Source of the DNA: Heterotrichella gracilis
Taxonomy: Eukaryota > Sar > Xanthophyceae > Tribonematales > Xanthonemataceae
Assembly (NCBI GenBank): GCA_032358255.1
Contig: JAULBX010028438.1
Location: 1 to 28,980 of the forward strand
DNA length: 28,980 nucleotides
Reading direction: 5' to 3'
The notes under the pieces are model-generated. The model worked only from the letters and a program-made list of their open reading frames with translations, made no database searches and was not told where the DNA came from. This document shows positions 9,738 through 20,575 of this stretch, piece by piece. Each line of letters opens with the position of its first letter. Within the stretch, counting starts at the first letter, position 1. The translations under genes and the position numbers were made by a program.

Positions 9738-12700
9738 CTACAGTTTGCTGGGACCCCCCATCATCCCCAAACCCGGCACAGCAGTCAGCCTGCCCCGCCT
9801 GTGCGCGTTGTTGGCCGCCTTGGTGGCGTCAGTGGCCGCCACCTGGCGGATGCCCTGGGCCTCCAGGTCAGCCAGCACCGAGGGGGTGAGTTGTACCGTG
9901 AACACCTGCAGGGGAGGGGGAAGAGAAGGGTGATGCGATGCGTGCGTTTTACCCCCCATTATTCTGCTAAGTTTGAGATGCGTGCTTGTAGGATCGTATG
10001 TTAAGGGGCAAAAGAGGAGGGAGGAAAAAGCGCGGTGGTTCGGTTACAAGTACAAGCCCCAATAGCATCTGAAATGGAGGGAGGAAGGAGATGCATGGGT
10101 GTGAAAAGGAAAAGGCGTTTAGGGTTTAGGGTGGTCTGGTGTTTTCAGGCAGGGTCTCCCCCCGTGCCCACAACCCCGCCCAAGGATATATTAAACTCAC
10201 CTCCTGCAGCTGTTGCGTCATCCGATCCACGTCCACCTCCCCAAACACCATAGGAGGTTTCATCTTGACGATGTTGTCATAGGGCCCATCAGTGGCCACC
10301 AGCACCCTCCTCTCCCTCAGCCTCTCTTTGATCCACGCCGCCAGGGTGGGGGACCGCTTTTTCTCGGGACCGGGGATCACGCACTCGAATCCCAGCATGA
10401 GCCCCACACCACGCACATCCCCGATGAAGGGGTAGGACTGCAAGGGGCAACGCTTTGTGGAAAGTCCTGGAATTGCGAAAAGACCTGACATGCAATGTGT
10501 CAGTGCAGTATAAAACTCACACTGTTGTCTGCTTGCTGGCAACTGTGCTCAGCACGGGAGCTTACCCATTACCTCTCACACCATACCAATGTGCATGGCG
10601 GTGTGAAATCCTAAACCTAAACCCATACACCCTAAAACCTACACTTTGGTCTGTCTGCATGTCGGCAGCAGTGTTCAGCACGGGAGGTTTATTGTATACC
10701 CTTTGAGCAAGCTCTACAATTCATAAGAACAGCAAGATGCAATCAACGACAAGGAGACATTCTACGTACCCCCCCGAAATTGATCCCCATTTACGAGTCA
10801 GCAGGGTTTACTGATCCCCACTTTTTGGCATCTAGAAGTTCGTTGGGGTAAACTGCAGGGTAAACTGTTCCCCACCTTTTGCATCTCCTTGAGCCTTGCG
10901 TCCCAGTACGATCCCACCCTTGCCGCATTGGCTTGCAATCCCTGCTCCTTGATGACCCGCAGGGTGGTGCGCGCTGCACAAAGAGGCGAAAGGGGAGATT
11001 CAGACGAAATCCCAAACCCTAAAGCCTAACCCCGGGCTTGATTGCTGGTGGGTGTTGCAGAGGAGGCGGGCAAAGTGCTCGACAAATCACAATCCTGAAC
11101 ACTGCGCTGAACTGCTTTGGGGCTCCCTTGAGGACCCAAAGCCACCATCATGGCGACAAACCCCTCAGTAGGGTTTCCGAGTCCCCAGCAAAGCCCAGCC
11201 ACTACCTGCCACCATGGCCCATTGCACCCCCAACTCAATGCCAAATTCGAAATTCAAATTCAAACTCAGGTTCAAATTCAGATTCCCCACTCACATGCCA
11301 CCATAGCGCCGTTGCACCCCGTGAACGTGGCAGATTACTCCGTCCCATTGTCGACTTTCCAATTTCAAGTTTATATTTCACATTTCCCACTCACCTGCCA
11401 CCATGGCGCCATTACACCCCGCGAATGTGGCAAAATACTCCATGCCATTGTCAAACTTTGCTGCCAGCTCCCGCCTCACCACCACCGCCCCCATGGGGAA
11501 GCCATTGCCCATGGGTTTGCCAATGGTGACCATGTCGGGGATCACACCGTGCGCCTGCGGGATTTTGGAAAATGATATAAACATGTGTTTTCCCTCCGTT
11601 GCAGGGTAGCAATGCAGCTGTTTTCTTCTACTTTTCTGAAGGCAATGACATTTTTCAGTCCCCCACCATCCCATGGGAAAGCCATTGCCCAATGGTCACC
11701 TTGTCAGGGGCAAAACCTTGCGCCTGTGGGGATGTGAAGAACAAAGTGGAATTACCACATTTCCTCCTAGAGTAGAAGCCCATTTTCCATTACTTTGGTG
11801 CACATATTCACACCGCTGGCCCCGTGAGGGAGCTGAGCGCCTTCTTCAGCATCGCCCAATAGACATCAGACAGCCACCCACGGGTGCAAATCATTGTGAC
11901 CCCTAAATCCACACACAACCCTGACCTAGAAATTCCACCCAAACCTAGGGCTCCGAAGGGTTTTTCAACGCACCTCAAAGCACCAGAAATGCTCCCCCGC
12001 GCGCCCAAACCCGCACTGCACCTCATCCCAATGCACAGCGCCCCATACACATCTGACAGCCACCCAGGGGTGCAAATCATTTGACCCCTAAATCCACACA
12101 ATCCTAACCCAGAAATTCCACCCAAGCCTAGTGCTTCGAAGGGTTTTTCTGCCTCCCAGCGCACCTCAAAGCACCAGAAGTGCTCCCCCGCGCGCCCAAA
12201 CCCGCACTGCACCTCATCCGCAATGCACAGCGCCCCTTCCGCCCGCATCACCCCATACACATCTGATAGCCACCCAGGGGGGAAAATGATTTGGCCCCCG
12301 CAGGATGGGACGGACTCGGCGTAAAATGCGCACAGGCTTGCCCCAGATTGGGCGGCCTCTTTGACTGCGGCTTGTGCAGAGACGGTGCCGTCGAGGTTGG
12401 TTCCCCTGCATAGGGTTTTGGGTAGGGTATGGGTTTGGGTTGATGGGAGGTTGGTGCCCCACGCGTAGGGTTCGGTTATGGTCTTTGGGTGGGGACTGCA
12501 TAGGGGTTTGTGGGAGGAGTTTGTGGGAAATGTGGGTTGCGGGTGTAGGGTTCGCGCAGGGTTTTTGGGGCAGAGTTTGCGGGGAGTGTTGGCAGGAGGT
12601 GTTGGTTGCAGGTGTAGTGTGTGGTTACGCAGGCCAGTAGAATTGCTTTGATGCCTAAGCGCATGTTGCATATGTGTCCCGCCCCCCGTCAAATAACACA

Positions 12701-15700
12701 GCACCGCAATGAGTCATTAGGTTTGGGGTAACCACCTCCGACTGATAGCGTAAAGGCCGCATTGTAAGAAGTCGTAAGGTTTAGGGTTTAGAGGCCTCCC
12801 GTCAGGTAATGTGGCGCCTCATTGTAACAAGTCAAAGCTTGCTCCTGAGTTGCAACTCTGTACATTGGTGCCACACAAGAAGAGAGCTATGACTGCCTAT
12901 AATGAGGCGCTGCTTTGCCTGATAGCAGGTTGGAAACAATGACTGTTTAGGGTCGAGGGTTAGGGATGTACACAAGGAGCAATGACTGCCTATAACGAGG
13001 CGCTGCTTTGCCTGTCAGCAGGTTGAAACAGTAGAATTCCCCTAGTCTTAGGCTAGGAGAACACAGTCTCCCTACTGTCAGGAGAAAACAGTCTCTAGCC
13101 CTTAAGCATGCACGCAAGGCCTTAGGGTTTAGGGTTTGGGGTTGAGCTTTGTTTTGAAGGTATTTCTGTCACCCCCTGGCAGGGTCGGTGTGCATGCCCA
13201 GACCCTCCATTGTTCACCCCTATACAAGACCTTAGCCAAGGGTACCCACCTGAAGCTGTCCAGCACTGGAGCTCGTAAATGTAGTCCTACGGGTGAATGG
13301 CATGCATAGACCCTAGTCTAGGGTTTTCACATGAAGCCGGCCGGCACTGGCAGCAGGTGTGCATAGTCGGGCGTGCACGGCATCTCCAAAACCTCCACCA
13401 GGGTTGTAGCAACTTATAACAACCCTAACCTAGGGTATCCCACCTGAAGCTGTCTGGCACTGGCAGCACGTGAATGTAATCAGGCTGGCCACTGCCACCC
13501 TTGCCATCAAACTTGTATGGAGACAAGTCGATGCACACCTGCACACATCGTACAAACAGGGTTTTCAGCTGCAGGATATAAACAGAGTGTAATTTGCCGT
13601 GTTTTAAGGGCTTGTGCCACCGAACTCACCCCACACATGCACAAACACACTGCATATCACGCACAGACCGGATCCCTCACTAAATTAGAAATAAAGAATA
13701 AAACGCAAACCCGCCAAAGCTGAACCCCTAGGGCTCAAGGCACTCGCCCATGTAGGTTGGGCCATGCTATGCCCCATCCAGCGCCGCCTCATGTTGAAAA
13801 AAGTGAAAAAGGGAACGCATAGAGGCGTAGTTAGGGCCACTAGCTCGCACCAGGGCACCACATCAGCCAGAACGGCTGGTCAAGGATAAGCCTTGTGAGG
13901 CCTATTTAGCCAATGCCAGCAGGCATGGCATCAAAAGGGTTTCGCGTTGAGTGTACACAGCATAGGAGCCTTGAACAGCAAGAAGTTGCAACTCAGGAAT
14001 GAGTTTGGCAATGACACATGAGGCTAAACCTATAGCAGTCAGAGCTTCAAACGTAAAAACTGGGACAATGCCGGTGTGTCAATAACTAGTGCATGGCAGG
14101 TTACTCTCCAACCCATGTTGCAAAAAGGGCGACTAGGTATTCAGAGTTTATGGTTTAATATCTAGGATTAATCCAACGCCTGGTCATGTTATGCCCCATC
14201 CAGCACCGCTATATGTCGCCCTTATGTACACCCCAGGGTTTATGCGTTAGGGTTTAGGGTTTTCCGCACCTGCGTGTGGCCGTGGTACGCCCCCTCCAGC
14301 ACCGCCACATGTTGCGCAGAGGGCGATTTGGCGTTTGCCCGCGCGATTCTTAGCGCCAAGTCATTGGCCTCCGACCCTGAGCAGGTGAAATACACCACCT
14401 GAAGGGAGGAGGGGAGGGAAATCAGCCATGTATTCTTACTACTATTATGATGTTCAGGGAAATGGCGGGTATCCATTCGTGTTGTGGATTTTGCCCATTG
14501 TTGCGTGAGGAATGTTGTTCGAATGCCCACCGGCTGCCCTTCACACATGCAATATTGAGTAAGAACTCCATAAGGGTTTTAGAAGCGTTTTGGAAGTGGG
14601 TTGAATGGCTCCATTGCCACCAGCCCCACCGCATATTCAACAAGGTGCTAGGGTTCCACTAAGGGTTTCAGGCGTGCATTGAGTGGCTCCAGAGACATAG
14701 CCACCAGCCCCTCTGCAGGTTCAACGAATTGCTACAGATGGCTAGGTTCCATTACGCGGCAGGGTTCCATCAAGGATTAGGGCATCACTCACGGTGAGGG
14801 TTTCATTGAGGGTTTCAGGCGTACATTCAGTTCCTCCGGGAACATCGCCACCAGCTCCTCTGCGTATTCCACCAGGTCCTCGTGCAGGTATCGGCTGTTG
14901 GTGTTCAACACGCACATCTGCTTGGCAACGGCCTGGGACACCTGCGGGGGTGGGTTGGAGGAGCACGTATTAGGGTTCTGTCAGGGCTAGGGCTAGGGTT
15001 AGGCAGCGGCTGTTTGGTGTTGAGCATACATACATCTGGTTGGCTACGACCTGAGACACCTGGGGGAGGGGGAAAGGAGTAGGGTTTTGTCAGGGGTAGG
15101 TTACTTGGTTGGGGCTAGGTATCGGCTGTTTGGTGTTGAGCATACACACGTCTGGTTGGCTATGGCCTGAGACACCTGAGGCGGAGGGGGTAAGGATTAG
15201 GGTTTTGTTAGGGGTAGGGTGTTTGGTGAGCGTTAGGATGGAGCTGTTGGTGTTGAGCACGCACATCTGCTTGGCAGCGGCCTGAGACACCCTGGGGGAA
15301 GACAGGAAGGGCCACGGCAGGGAATCCCATCCCGTGTGTCCATGAAAACCTTAGTACAAACCCTAGCTGTGTCGTATACGTGCGGTGCAGGTGTAGCTGC
15401 AGCAGTCTCGCAGACACAGCCAAGACGCTTCCCGCAGCCAAACTTTGGCACCACAACGACACGCAGCGCGCCCTGCGCTAGGGTTTCAGCAGGGTAAAGG
15501 CCGTTAGGGTTTAGGGTTTCTAGGGTTTTCCCCACCAGCGGGTGGCTGTGCCCCACGTGCGCCACGTTGTTCACGCAGTCCAGGTAGTCGTTGCCCTCAG
15601 GGTCGAACAGGTGCGCGCCCTCGCCCCGCACGAGGTGAAGGGGCACGCGGTAGTTGATGGCGTGGTTTGGACCCACCACCTGCCGCCGTTTGGCCCCGAT

Positions 15701-15715
15701 CGCTGCCGCGTCCAT
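9738..15715 (-). CDS. Class III PLP-dependent phospho-lyase (ethanolamine-phosphate / 5-phosphohydroxylysine type)
   Basis: Probably breaks down phosphoethanolamine (or a related phosphorylated amino alcohol) by PLP-dependent elimination. Exons in gene order: 15715-15536, 14941-14825, 14398-14270, 13538-13444, 12405-12165, 11554-11395, 10973-10876, 10437-10201 and 9905-9738. All phases fit and give 474 aa, near the ~450 aa of animal homologues. Landmarks are [41 protein letters not shown] (cofactor phosphate site), [30 protein letters not shown] with D237 for the PLP pyridine nitrogen, [10 protein letters not shown] with K267 as the Schiff-base lysine, [11 protein letters not shown], and KMKPPMVF. 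Together these fit the AGXT2L phospho-lyase branch better than ordinary transaminases. The exact substrate cannot be read from sequence. An in-frame ATG at 15961 could add 82 residues. Introns are packed with exon fragments. Confidence 0.9.
11197..11320 (-). repeat. Two copies of the donor half of phospho-lyase exon 6
   Basis: The exon 6 end (NGAMVA plus GTGAGT) recurs 100 nt and a further ~89 nt downstream in the gene's direction. The nearer copy keeps GTGAGT but has CAT in place of CAG before it. Between them lies a run of degenerate AAATTC hexamers near 11245-11290. Confidence 0.7.
11655..11735 (-). repeat. Copy of the acceptor half of phospho-lyase exon 6
   Basis: This upstream copy starts at 11723, 169 nt before the real exon start. 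It covers CAG|GCGCA through the region equivalent to [16 protein letters not shown], with several changes and a frameshift. The active-site lysine codon region is therefore present twice, but only the copy at 11395-11554 is intact. Confidence 0.7.
11840..12080 (-). repeat. Copies of the donor half of phospho-lyase exon 5
   Basis: Sequence equivalent to the [29 protein letters not shown] and donor region recurs 191 nt downstream of the real donor. It carries small deletions that break the frame. A second, shorter copy, about 186 nt further on, keeps only the part around WLSDVY. The donor GT is retained in the nearer copy. Confidence 0.8.
12680..13035. repeat. Direct and inverted repeats in phospho-lyase intron 4
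   Basis: The segment GACTGCCTATAA-GAGGCGCTGCTTTGCCTG occurs at 12891 and 12984, offset 93 nt. Related sequence in the opposite orientation (GTCAGG-x8-GCGCCTCATTGTAA) lies near 12793-12820, and a weaker relative near 12690-12712. A telomere-like TTTAGGG pair lies between them. The arms could fold on each other. Confidence 0.5.
13121..13142 (+). repeat. Interstitial telomere-like repeat
   Basis: Two to three TTTAGGG units occur in phospho-lyase intron 4. Similar short runs lie near 10117, 12779, 14245, 15501, 15821, 23184, 24109, 24174 and 26551. All are in introns, flanks or the possible leader, and occur in both orientations. Confidence 0.75.
13245..13375 (-). repeat. Two copies of the donor half of phospho-lyase exon 4
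   Basis: The exon 4 end (HVLPVPDSF region plus donor) recurs 113 nt and a further 81 nt downstream in gene direction. The farther copy keeps TTCAG|GTGGG. The nearer one has lost the AG before GT. Both are too diverged to encode the peptide. Confidence 0.7.
13755..14216 (-). repeat. Two copies of the donor half of phospho-lyase exon 3
   Basis: Fragments equivalent to the exon 3 stretch around [11 protein letters not shown] lie at about 14182-14216 (offset 96 nt) and 13755-13800 (a further 422 nt). Both share the core CCCCATCCAGC. They lie downstream of the real exon, as the donor-side rule predicts. Confidence 0.65.
14587..14740 (-). repeat. Two copies of the donor half of phospho-lyase exon 2
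   Basis: The exon 2 end (YAEELVAM...EELN plus donor) recurs with offsets of 147 nt and a further 78 nt downstream. Both are degenerate. The acceptor half of the same exon is duplicated on the other side, so this exon has fragments on both flanks. Confidence 0.7.
15005..15295 (-). repeat. Ladder of three copies of the acceptor half of phospho-lyase exon 2
   Basis: Exon-equivalent starts at 15290, 15175 and 15059 precede the real start at 14941, at steps of 115, 116 and 118 nt. Each unit repeats the start of exon 2 ([15 protein letters not shown]) followed by intron sequence rich in TTAGGGTTTTGT. The outermost copy still encodes [16 protein letters not shown]. The two middle copies share an extra A (CACCAAACAG) and TGTATGC, which shift the frame. 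Confidence 0.85.
15501..15530 (+). repeat. Interstitial telomere-like repeat just inside phospho-lyase intron 1
   Basis: TTAGGGTTTAGGGTTTCTAGGG lies within 10 nt of the exon 1 donor at 15536. On the gene's strand it reads CCCTAAA. Another pair lies at 15821-15840, upstream of the start codon. Confidence 0.8.
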
Positions 15716-17985
15716 GGCGAGTTTCTCTTTTCCTTGGTTCCTTGGGTTTGGGTTTTCTGGATGGCTGCGGAGGAAAAGGAGGGTGTATCTGTTGGGCTTG
15801 CTGTGGCTTCTTGTCAGGGCCTTAGGGTTTAGGGTTGGGGGTGAAGGGGTCCGGAAAGGGAGTGCGGTGGTTAACCTTAACTCCCAAACCCTGGCGTCGT
15901 AAGGGGGTTGTGAGAGAGGGGAGGAAAAGGAGAAAAGCAGGGGGTCTTGGGTGCGCAGCATGGTGGTGGGCGTTTTGGAGACAAAGGTTGAATGTGTGAC
16001 ATGCGGGCGGGTAGATGAGCGCCAAGGCGGAGGTTTATGAGGCGCTACCCGCCGCTTGACACACTTCTACCTTCAGGAAACTTGGAAAACGATCTTTTGC
16101 GACGCTTATGCGTTGCTAGGCTGCGCTACCGAGCGACCAATTCCCGTCTGACGGACCCGTGCATGCTTATTGCGTAATATGCGTCACTGCAACTGATCTG
16201 CAACGACACAGCGTTGCTGGTTTGGTGAGGACGGTTGAACGCGCAAAATAGGCAGGGTTGTTACGCACTCACAGCGACGGGCTGGTACGCCTGTTGTTTT
16301 GCGTGCGTATGCTACCTAAGCTTAGTGTGGCAGAGGAGGAAGCTGTGGACCACTTGCCGGGCCACCGTCTCCCACATATATATGCATGCGTGCCTCTATA
16401 CGCGCAAGCAACGTACCGAAAGAGGTGCAGGAAGCTTCAACGCCTTTTGCCTCCGTCAGATCGCCCGCCCGCTGGTGGTGGCTATCTCAAACGGTATATT
16501 CGACACAGGCCAAGAGGGTACGAAGCTAGCTAGCTAGTTTTGGAAGCTAACCACTGTCTGAAGCAGGCAACGAGCACGCTGATGGTATGGCGGGGTTTGA
16601 GTCGCCGCTACAAAACAACAACAACCACTGCTGCGTGCGCTTTTGGGCAGCGAGGCATCGGCATATTTTGGTGCTGGACCCCCGTGAACCACTCTCGTGG
16701 TCCACGTGAACCTTCTGCCCACAAGGGTTTTTAGAAGGGTTTTGCACACTGTCCCCCTGGCGGCAAAGCACAGGTGTCCTGTAACCAGCAAGGCGCAAAT
16801 CCGGTGTTATGACAGCCTCGTTGCAAGTTTTGGTTTCGAACAATAACCCCTCTCGACAATCAGCTTTAAAGACAGTCGCGCGCCTCACGAGCCCTCCTAG
16901 GCGTTGAACGGTGTGCAGATCACCTCCCGTGCCCCTATCATGTGATAGCTGTCATGACAGTCTGACAGGAAAACGCGAGCTGGTGTAACCGAGGGGTCAC
17001 AACCATCAGGTGCGCACCGCCACGACACTATCACGCCTTTAAAACCTCTCTTTGCCACCCAATGCGGACCGCCCCTGCACGGGTATGCGAGCACCCAATG
17101 CACAGGCCCCTGCCTACATGCCCCCCACGCCTGGTGTGAGCCAACACCGTTAGCTTCCAATGCGGCAATGCTTCTGCAACGACGTATTACTACCGTTAAT
17201 TAGTTGGGCAGTCTGTTTGATAAGCGCATGACGCTTTGAGTGGTGGGTTTTGCCACGGGATGGCCGTCTGCCACGCATGCATGCATACATCCACCATCCC
17301 CCTCATGCATGCATGCCCCTTTGCTGCCGCCCACCCAGTTGTATGCTCCGTAGTGGCGGCGCTACCCCTACCCGCTCCCCACCGCCGCCAGGCTCCCGCC
17401 GCCCTCCTGCGCCTGAAAGCACCCATCGTCTCGGCCCCTCATCGCCACACCTGGCATTGCTTACAGCATACACCCACTAGCTGCCACTGGGGTAGCAAGG
17501 GGGGCAAAGGAAACTGGCCGCCCAACAGCAGGATATACGCATACACAACATGGTGTGCCTCTAGACAGTTATGTGTGCAATACATGTGTGTAGGCATATG
17601 TGCATGCACCTGGTGATGACCACCCATTTTGGTTGCCTCCCTCTGCTTGTGCATGCTCTATATACCCGTCCAGTCACTCGAGGCACGTGTGTAGCTTCTT
17701 CCAAACCAATGGGGCAATGCTGCACACCCAGCTGCAACTCACACTGGTTGCACCCACAGCACCCTAGAGGGGTTTCAAGGGAGACCTGCGTGGTTGTCAC
17801 ACCTTATTGAAGTGGAGACGTGCCCTCACCTGGCAGCGTCTTTCAAGTGCACTGCAGTAGGGTTTCGTCACACCTAGGGTTTCACTGTACCATATGGGGT
17901 TCTGTTGCGTATAGGGTCCACTGCAAGGAAGGTGCCGCTGCAGGTAGGGTTCAGAAACTAGGGTTTTGGGGGGTCGTTTACCTCT
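15716..17985. promoter_or_regulatory. Shared upstream region of the phospho-lyase and FkbM genes
   Basis: About 2.27 kb between divergent starts. An open frame continues upstream of the phospho-lyase ATG to 15961 and could be a leader or a targeting extension. The rest holds CATGCATGC simple repeats (near 17274-17315), a GCTAGCTAGCTAG run near 16523, an imperfect hairpin near 16684-16705 (GTGAACCAC/GTGGTCCAC) and a 12-nt palindrome CTGTCATGACAG near 16948. TAGGGTTT motifs cluster at 17855-17970. No gene or RNA is supported. Confidence 0.35.
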
Positions 17986-20575
17986 ATGTGCCATCGTGTG
18001 CAGGGCGCCAGCAAGCCCAAAGGCAAGCTAAAAGGGCAAGTAAACAGGACGCCATGGATAGTGGTAAGTGGCGACAAGCGCTCACCCACTCAAGAGTTCA
18101 CCACCAACCCGCCCGTAAATGCGCATATGCAAGAACCAGCACTTCTATTGCCTGTAGCTGCATTACCATGCTGCTGCACTGCACGCTGTGATGTAGTTGA
18201 TATACATATAAGCGTGGTGCGTGCACCTAGCGGCACTGGTGTAGCCGCAATCAGCCTTGGATAGTGGTAAGCGCGGGTGGTGACAAGCGCTCACCCACTC
18301 AGGGTTCACCACCAACCCTCTCGTAACTGCGCATATGCAAGTGGCAGCATTTTAATGGATTGTAGCTGCACTGCCAAGCTCTCATCACACTGCATGCTGT
18401 CATGTAGTTGACATGTAGACACAAGCGGCCGAGTGGTGCGTGCATCTAGGAGCACTGCTGGAGCAGCCTTGCACAGTGAATGCCATGCACGCCCAACACC
18501 CACCCAGAATCCTTGCCACACAGCCTTCTTAACTACTGGCCATGACAGCTGCATGCACCATATCCCAAGGCCGATATAGGCCATCATGTGCCCCAAACCC
18601 ACATTCCACGAGTTCCCACTCACCTCATACAGACGGATGAACTAGAAAATGCACGTAACCAACCAATCACTTACCAGCCTGTAACCCGACTGACCCCTTC
18701 ACCCCCCTACCGCACAGCTCGCCCTACTACTGGCCGTAGCTGCCGCGGCCGCCCTGTTCCGGAGCCGATCCAGCGCCCTCTCCCGGCCCATCATGTGGCC
18801 CAACACCCCGCTCCACAAGTTATCTTTCACCTCGTGCCGGGGGATAGACAGGGGCTCGTTCCCCGAGGGCTGGGAGCACTCGCGCTACGTTCTGGTCCCC
18901 GCAAAAACCGACCCGCCCTACTTCATCTCCCTCCATTCCATGGATTTTGACCAGCATCGGTGGGGCATCTTCAGGCATGGGCTGTACTATGAACACGCGC
19001 TGACCGCCATCGCCAAGCGGGTGCTTCCCCATAATAACAACCCCGGGGTGGTGGTGGATGTGGGCGCAAATGTGGGGTGGTTTGGGCTGTACGCATCCGC
19101 CATGGGCCACCAGGTAGGGTGCTGGGGCACTATTTAGGGTTCAGCATTTTTTTGTTTAGCGCTGAGTTGCAAGTAGGAGTTTCTTTTTTTTGTGGGGCAA
19201 GTACGCCGTTCATTGTTTGCAATGTGAACGGCAGGACTGAACTGCTTGGCGCCGCTTTGCTAGGCTGACATCGCATGGTCACTGTTCGAAGCTGAATGGT
19301 GCCAGGAGCAAAGTGCTTGGCGCCGCATGTACAAGGCTTAACAGCCCTAAAATCTACCTGTGACTCAACCGCAGGTGATCATGTTTGAGCCCAACCCCTT
19401 CAACCAGAAACGCATCTGCGAATCCATCGCAGTCAATGGCTTCGGCCCCCGGGCGACCGTCGTACCCCAGGCGGTCTCAAACACCCCCTCAGATGCCTAC
19501 CTCATGTGGGGGTCAAATCCCGGGGGCGCCCGCATTTTGACCCCCGAACAGGCCACCAAATTCAAAAAGCCCGGGAATTCTAGCCAGGCGGTGGACGGGG
19601 TGCGGCTGGTTCCCACTCGAATAACCACCCTGGATGACCATTTTGAGGGTGTGGGATGGAGGGATGTGCTGCTGATGAAGGTGGATGTGGAGGGTTTTGA
19701 GCCCATGGTGTTGGCGGGCGCCTGGCGCCTGCTTCGGCGGTGCAATGTGCGCACCATCTACATGGAGATCAGCCCGCACTTTAAGGGGGCGGTCAGCATC
19801 GCAGAGGTGAGCGCCGCTGTTTGGAAGTGGGCATAGGGCCTTTGTTCATGCATGTCCTGGTCATGATCAGGCTGTAGGATTTAGGGTTTTGAGCCCATGG
19901 TGTTGGCGGGTGCCTGGCGCCTGCTGCGGCGGTGCAATGTGCACACCATCTACATGGAGATCAGCTCGCACTTCAAGGGGGCGGTCAGCATTGCAGAGGC
20001 GAGTGCCGCTGTCTCGTTATTATGTTTTTTGGGTTTTCCTTGCCTGGCCATGGGTTCAAGAAGGAGGGTCTAGGGTTTGGAGTCCATGGTGCCTGCAGGG
20101 GCCTGTGGCCTGGTTTTTAAGGTCCAGGCCCTCAACTTCAGGCTTAGGGTGTAGGATTTGAGTCCATGGGTGGTCACCAAGCTTGTGCACCATGGGATGC
20201 AAGCTAGATGATATCAGGGGTGTTAATATATAAACCAGGAATTCCTGGTTTATATATTAACACCCCTGATGATATTGATCCCGAGGCAATAGAAATGCAT
20301 GTGAATATCATTCATGTGTGAAAAGAAACACAACGTACAAGTCGATATGTTTTGCCTTTTTCCAGGTGATCACCAAGCTTGCGCACATGGGGTACAAGCT
20401 GGAGGACATTGACCCCGAGGCCAACAAGGACGAGTCAGCCAAGGGAGTAGACATAGTGGAGCAGTTTGCCTTTGACAGCAACCCGGAGCCCATCCTGAGC
20501 TACTGCATGGTCACGGCTGGCAAGCAGTGCAACCTGTTTTGGGTCAACTCTGTGAAGAAGGCAAAGTGCGGGTAG
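17986..20575 (+). CDS. FkbM-family SAM-dependent methyltransferase with N-terminal membrane anchor
   Basis: Likely methylates the oxygen of a sugar or other small molecule, probably in the Golgi or ER lumen. Exons: 17986-18063, 18718-19113, 19375-19806 and 20366-20575; all joins are phase 0, giving 371 aa. Residues 1-23 are basic (KPKGKLKGQ). Residues 24-40 form a short hydrophobic stretch (WIVLALLLAVAAAAALF), so it looks like a type II anchor. The SAM-binding motif VVDVGANVG ends at residues 142-146. The acidic strand is FEPNP at 162-166. The FkbM hallmark KVDVEGFEPMVLAGA starts at residue 260. The C-terminus ends LFWVNSVKKAKCG. The ATG at 17986 is the only nearby in-frame start, but CAG at 18001-18003 could also be an acceptor fed by an unseen first exon. 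The acceptor substrate is unknown. Family call is firm; the first exon is less so. Confidence 0.87.
18259..18470 (+). repeat. 203-nt tandem duplication across the donor of FkbM exon 1
   Basis: GGATAGTG|GTAAG and the following ~195 nt of intron are repeated at an offset of 203 nt. Shared landmarks are ACAAGCGCTCACCCACTC, GCGCATATGCAAG and GTGGTGCGTGCA. The copy keeps a good donor (GTAAGC) but only the last few exon bases. Confidence 0.8.
19890..20120 (+). repeat. Copies of the donor half of FkbM exon 3
   Basis: About 105 nt encoding EPMVLAGAWRLLRRCNV...AVSIAE recur 192 nt downstream with only a handful of changes and remain in frame. The donor GTGAGC has become GCGAGT in the copy. A shorter, more diverged third copy (GAGTCCATGGTGCCTG) lies at about 20070-20120, with a further trace near 20160. 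Confidence 0.9.
20170..20295 (+). repeat. Copy of the acceptor half of FkbM exon 4, split by an insertion
   Basis: The first ~20 codons of the last exon (VITKLAHMGYKLEDIDPEA) recur 196 nt upstream, but without a convincing acceptor and with a one-base insertion. A 53-nt palindromic element plus an 8-nt duplication interrupts the copy. Removing these 61 nt would put the original offset near 135 nt. Confidence 0.85.
20215..20267. mobile_element. 53-nt palindromic MITE-like insertion with 8-nt target duplications (hAT-like)
   Basis: A near-complete palindrome starts CAGGGGTGTTAA and ends TTAACACCCCT, centred on GGAATTCC. The perfect inverted repeat spans 20213-20270 (29-nt arms, no loop). The 8-nt direct repeat GATGATAT flanks it at 20207-20214 and 20268-20275. 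It splits sequence that is otherwise continuous with the exon copy around it, which proves insertion. CAGGGG termini and 8-nt target duplications are typical of hAT transposons. It carries no coding capacity. Confidence 0.8.

Noticed and set aside
16684..16705. Hairpin GTGAACCAC/GTGGTCCAC as a regulatory element
   Set aside because: Short, one mismatch, and far from either start codon. Not distinguishable from chance.
18425..18500. tRNA-like GGCCGAGTGG (D-arm-like box A)
   Set aside because: It lies inside the second copy of the 203-nt FkbM duplication. No matching T-arm or foldable cloverleaf follows, and the first copy lacks the motif.
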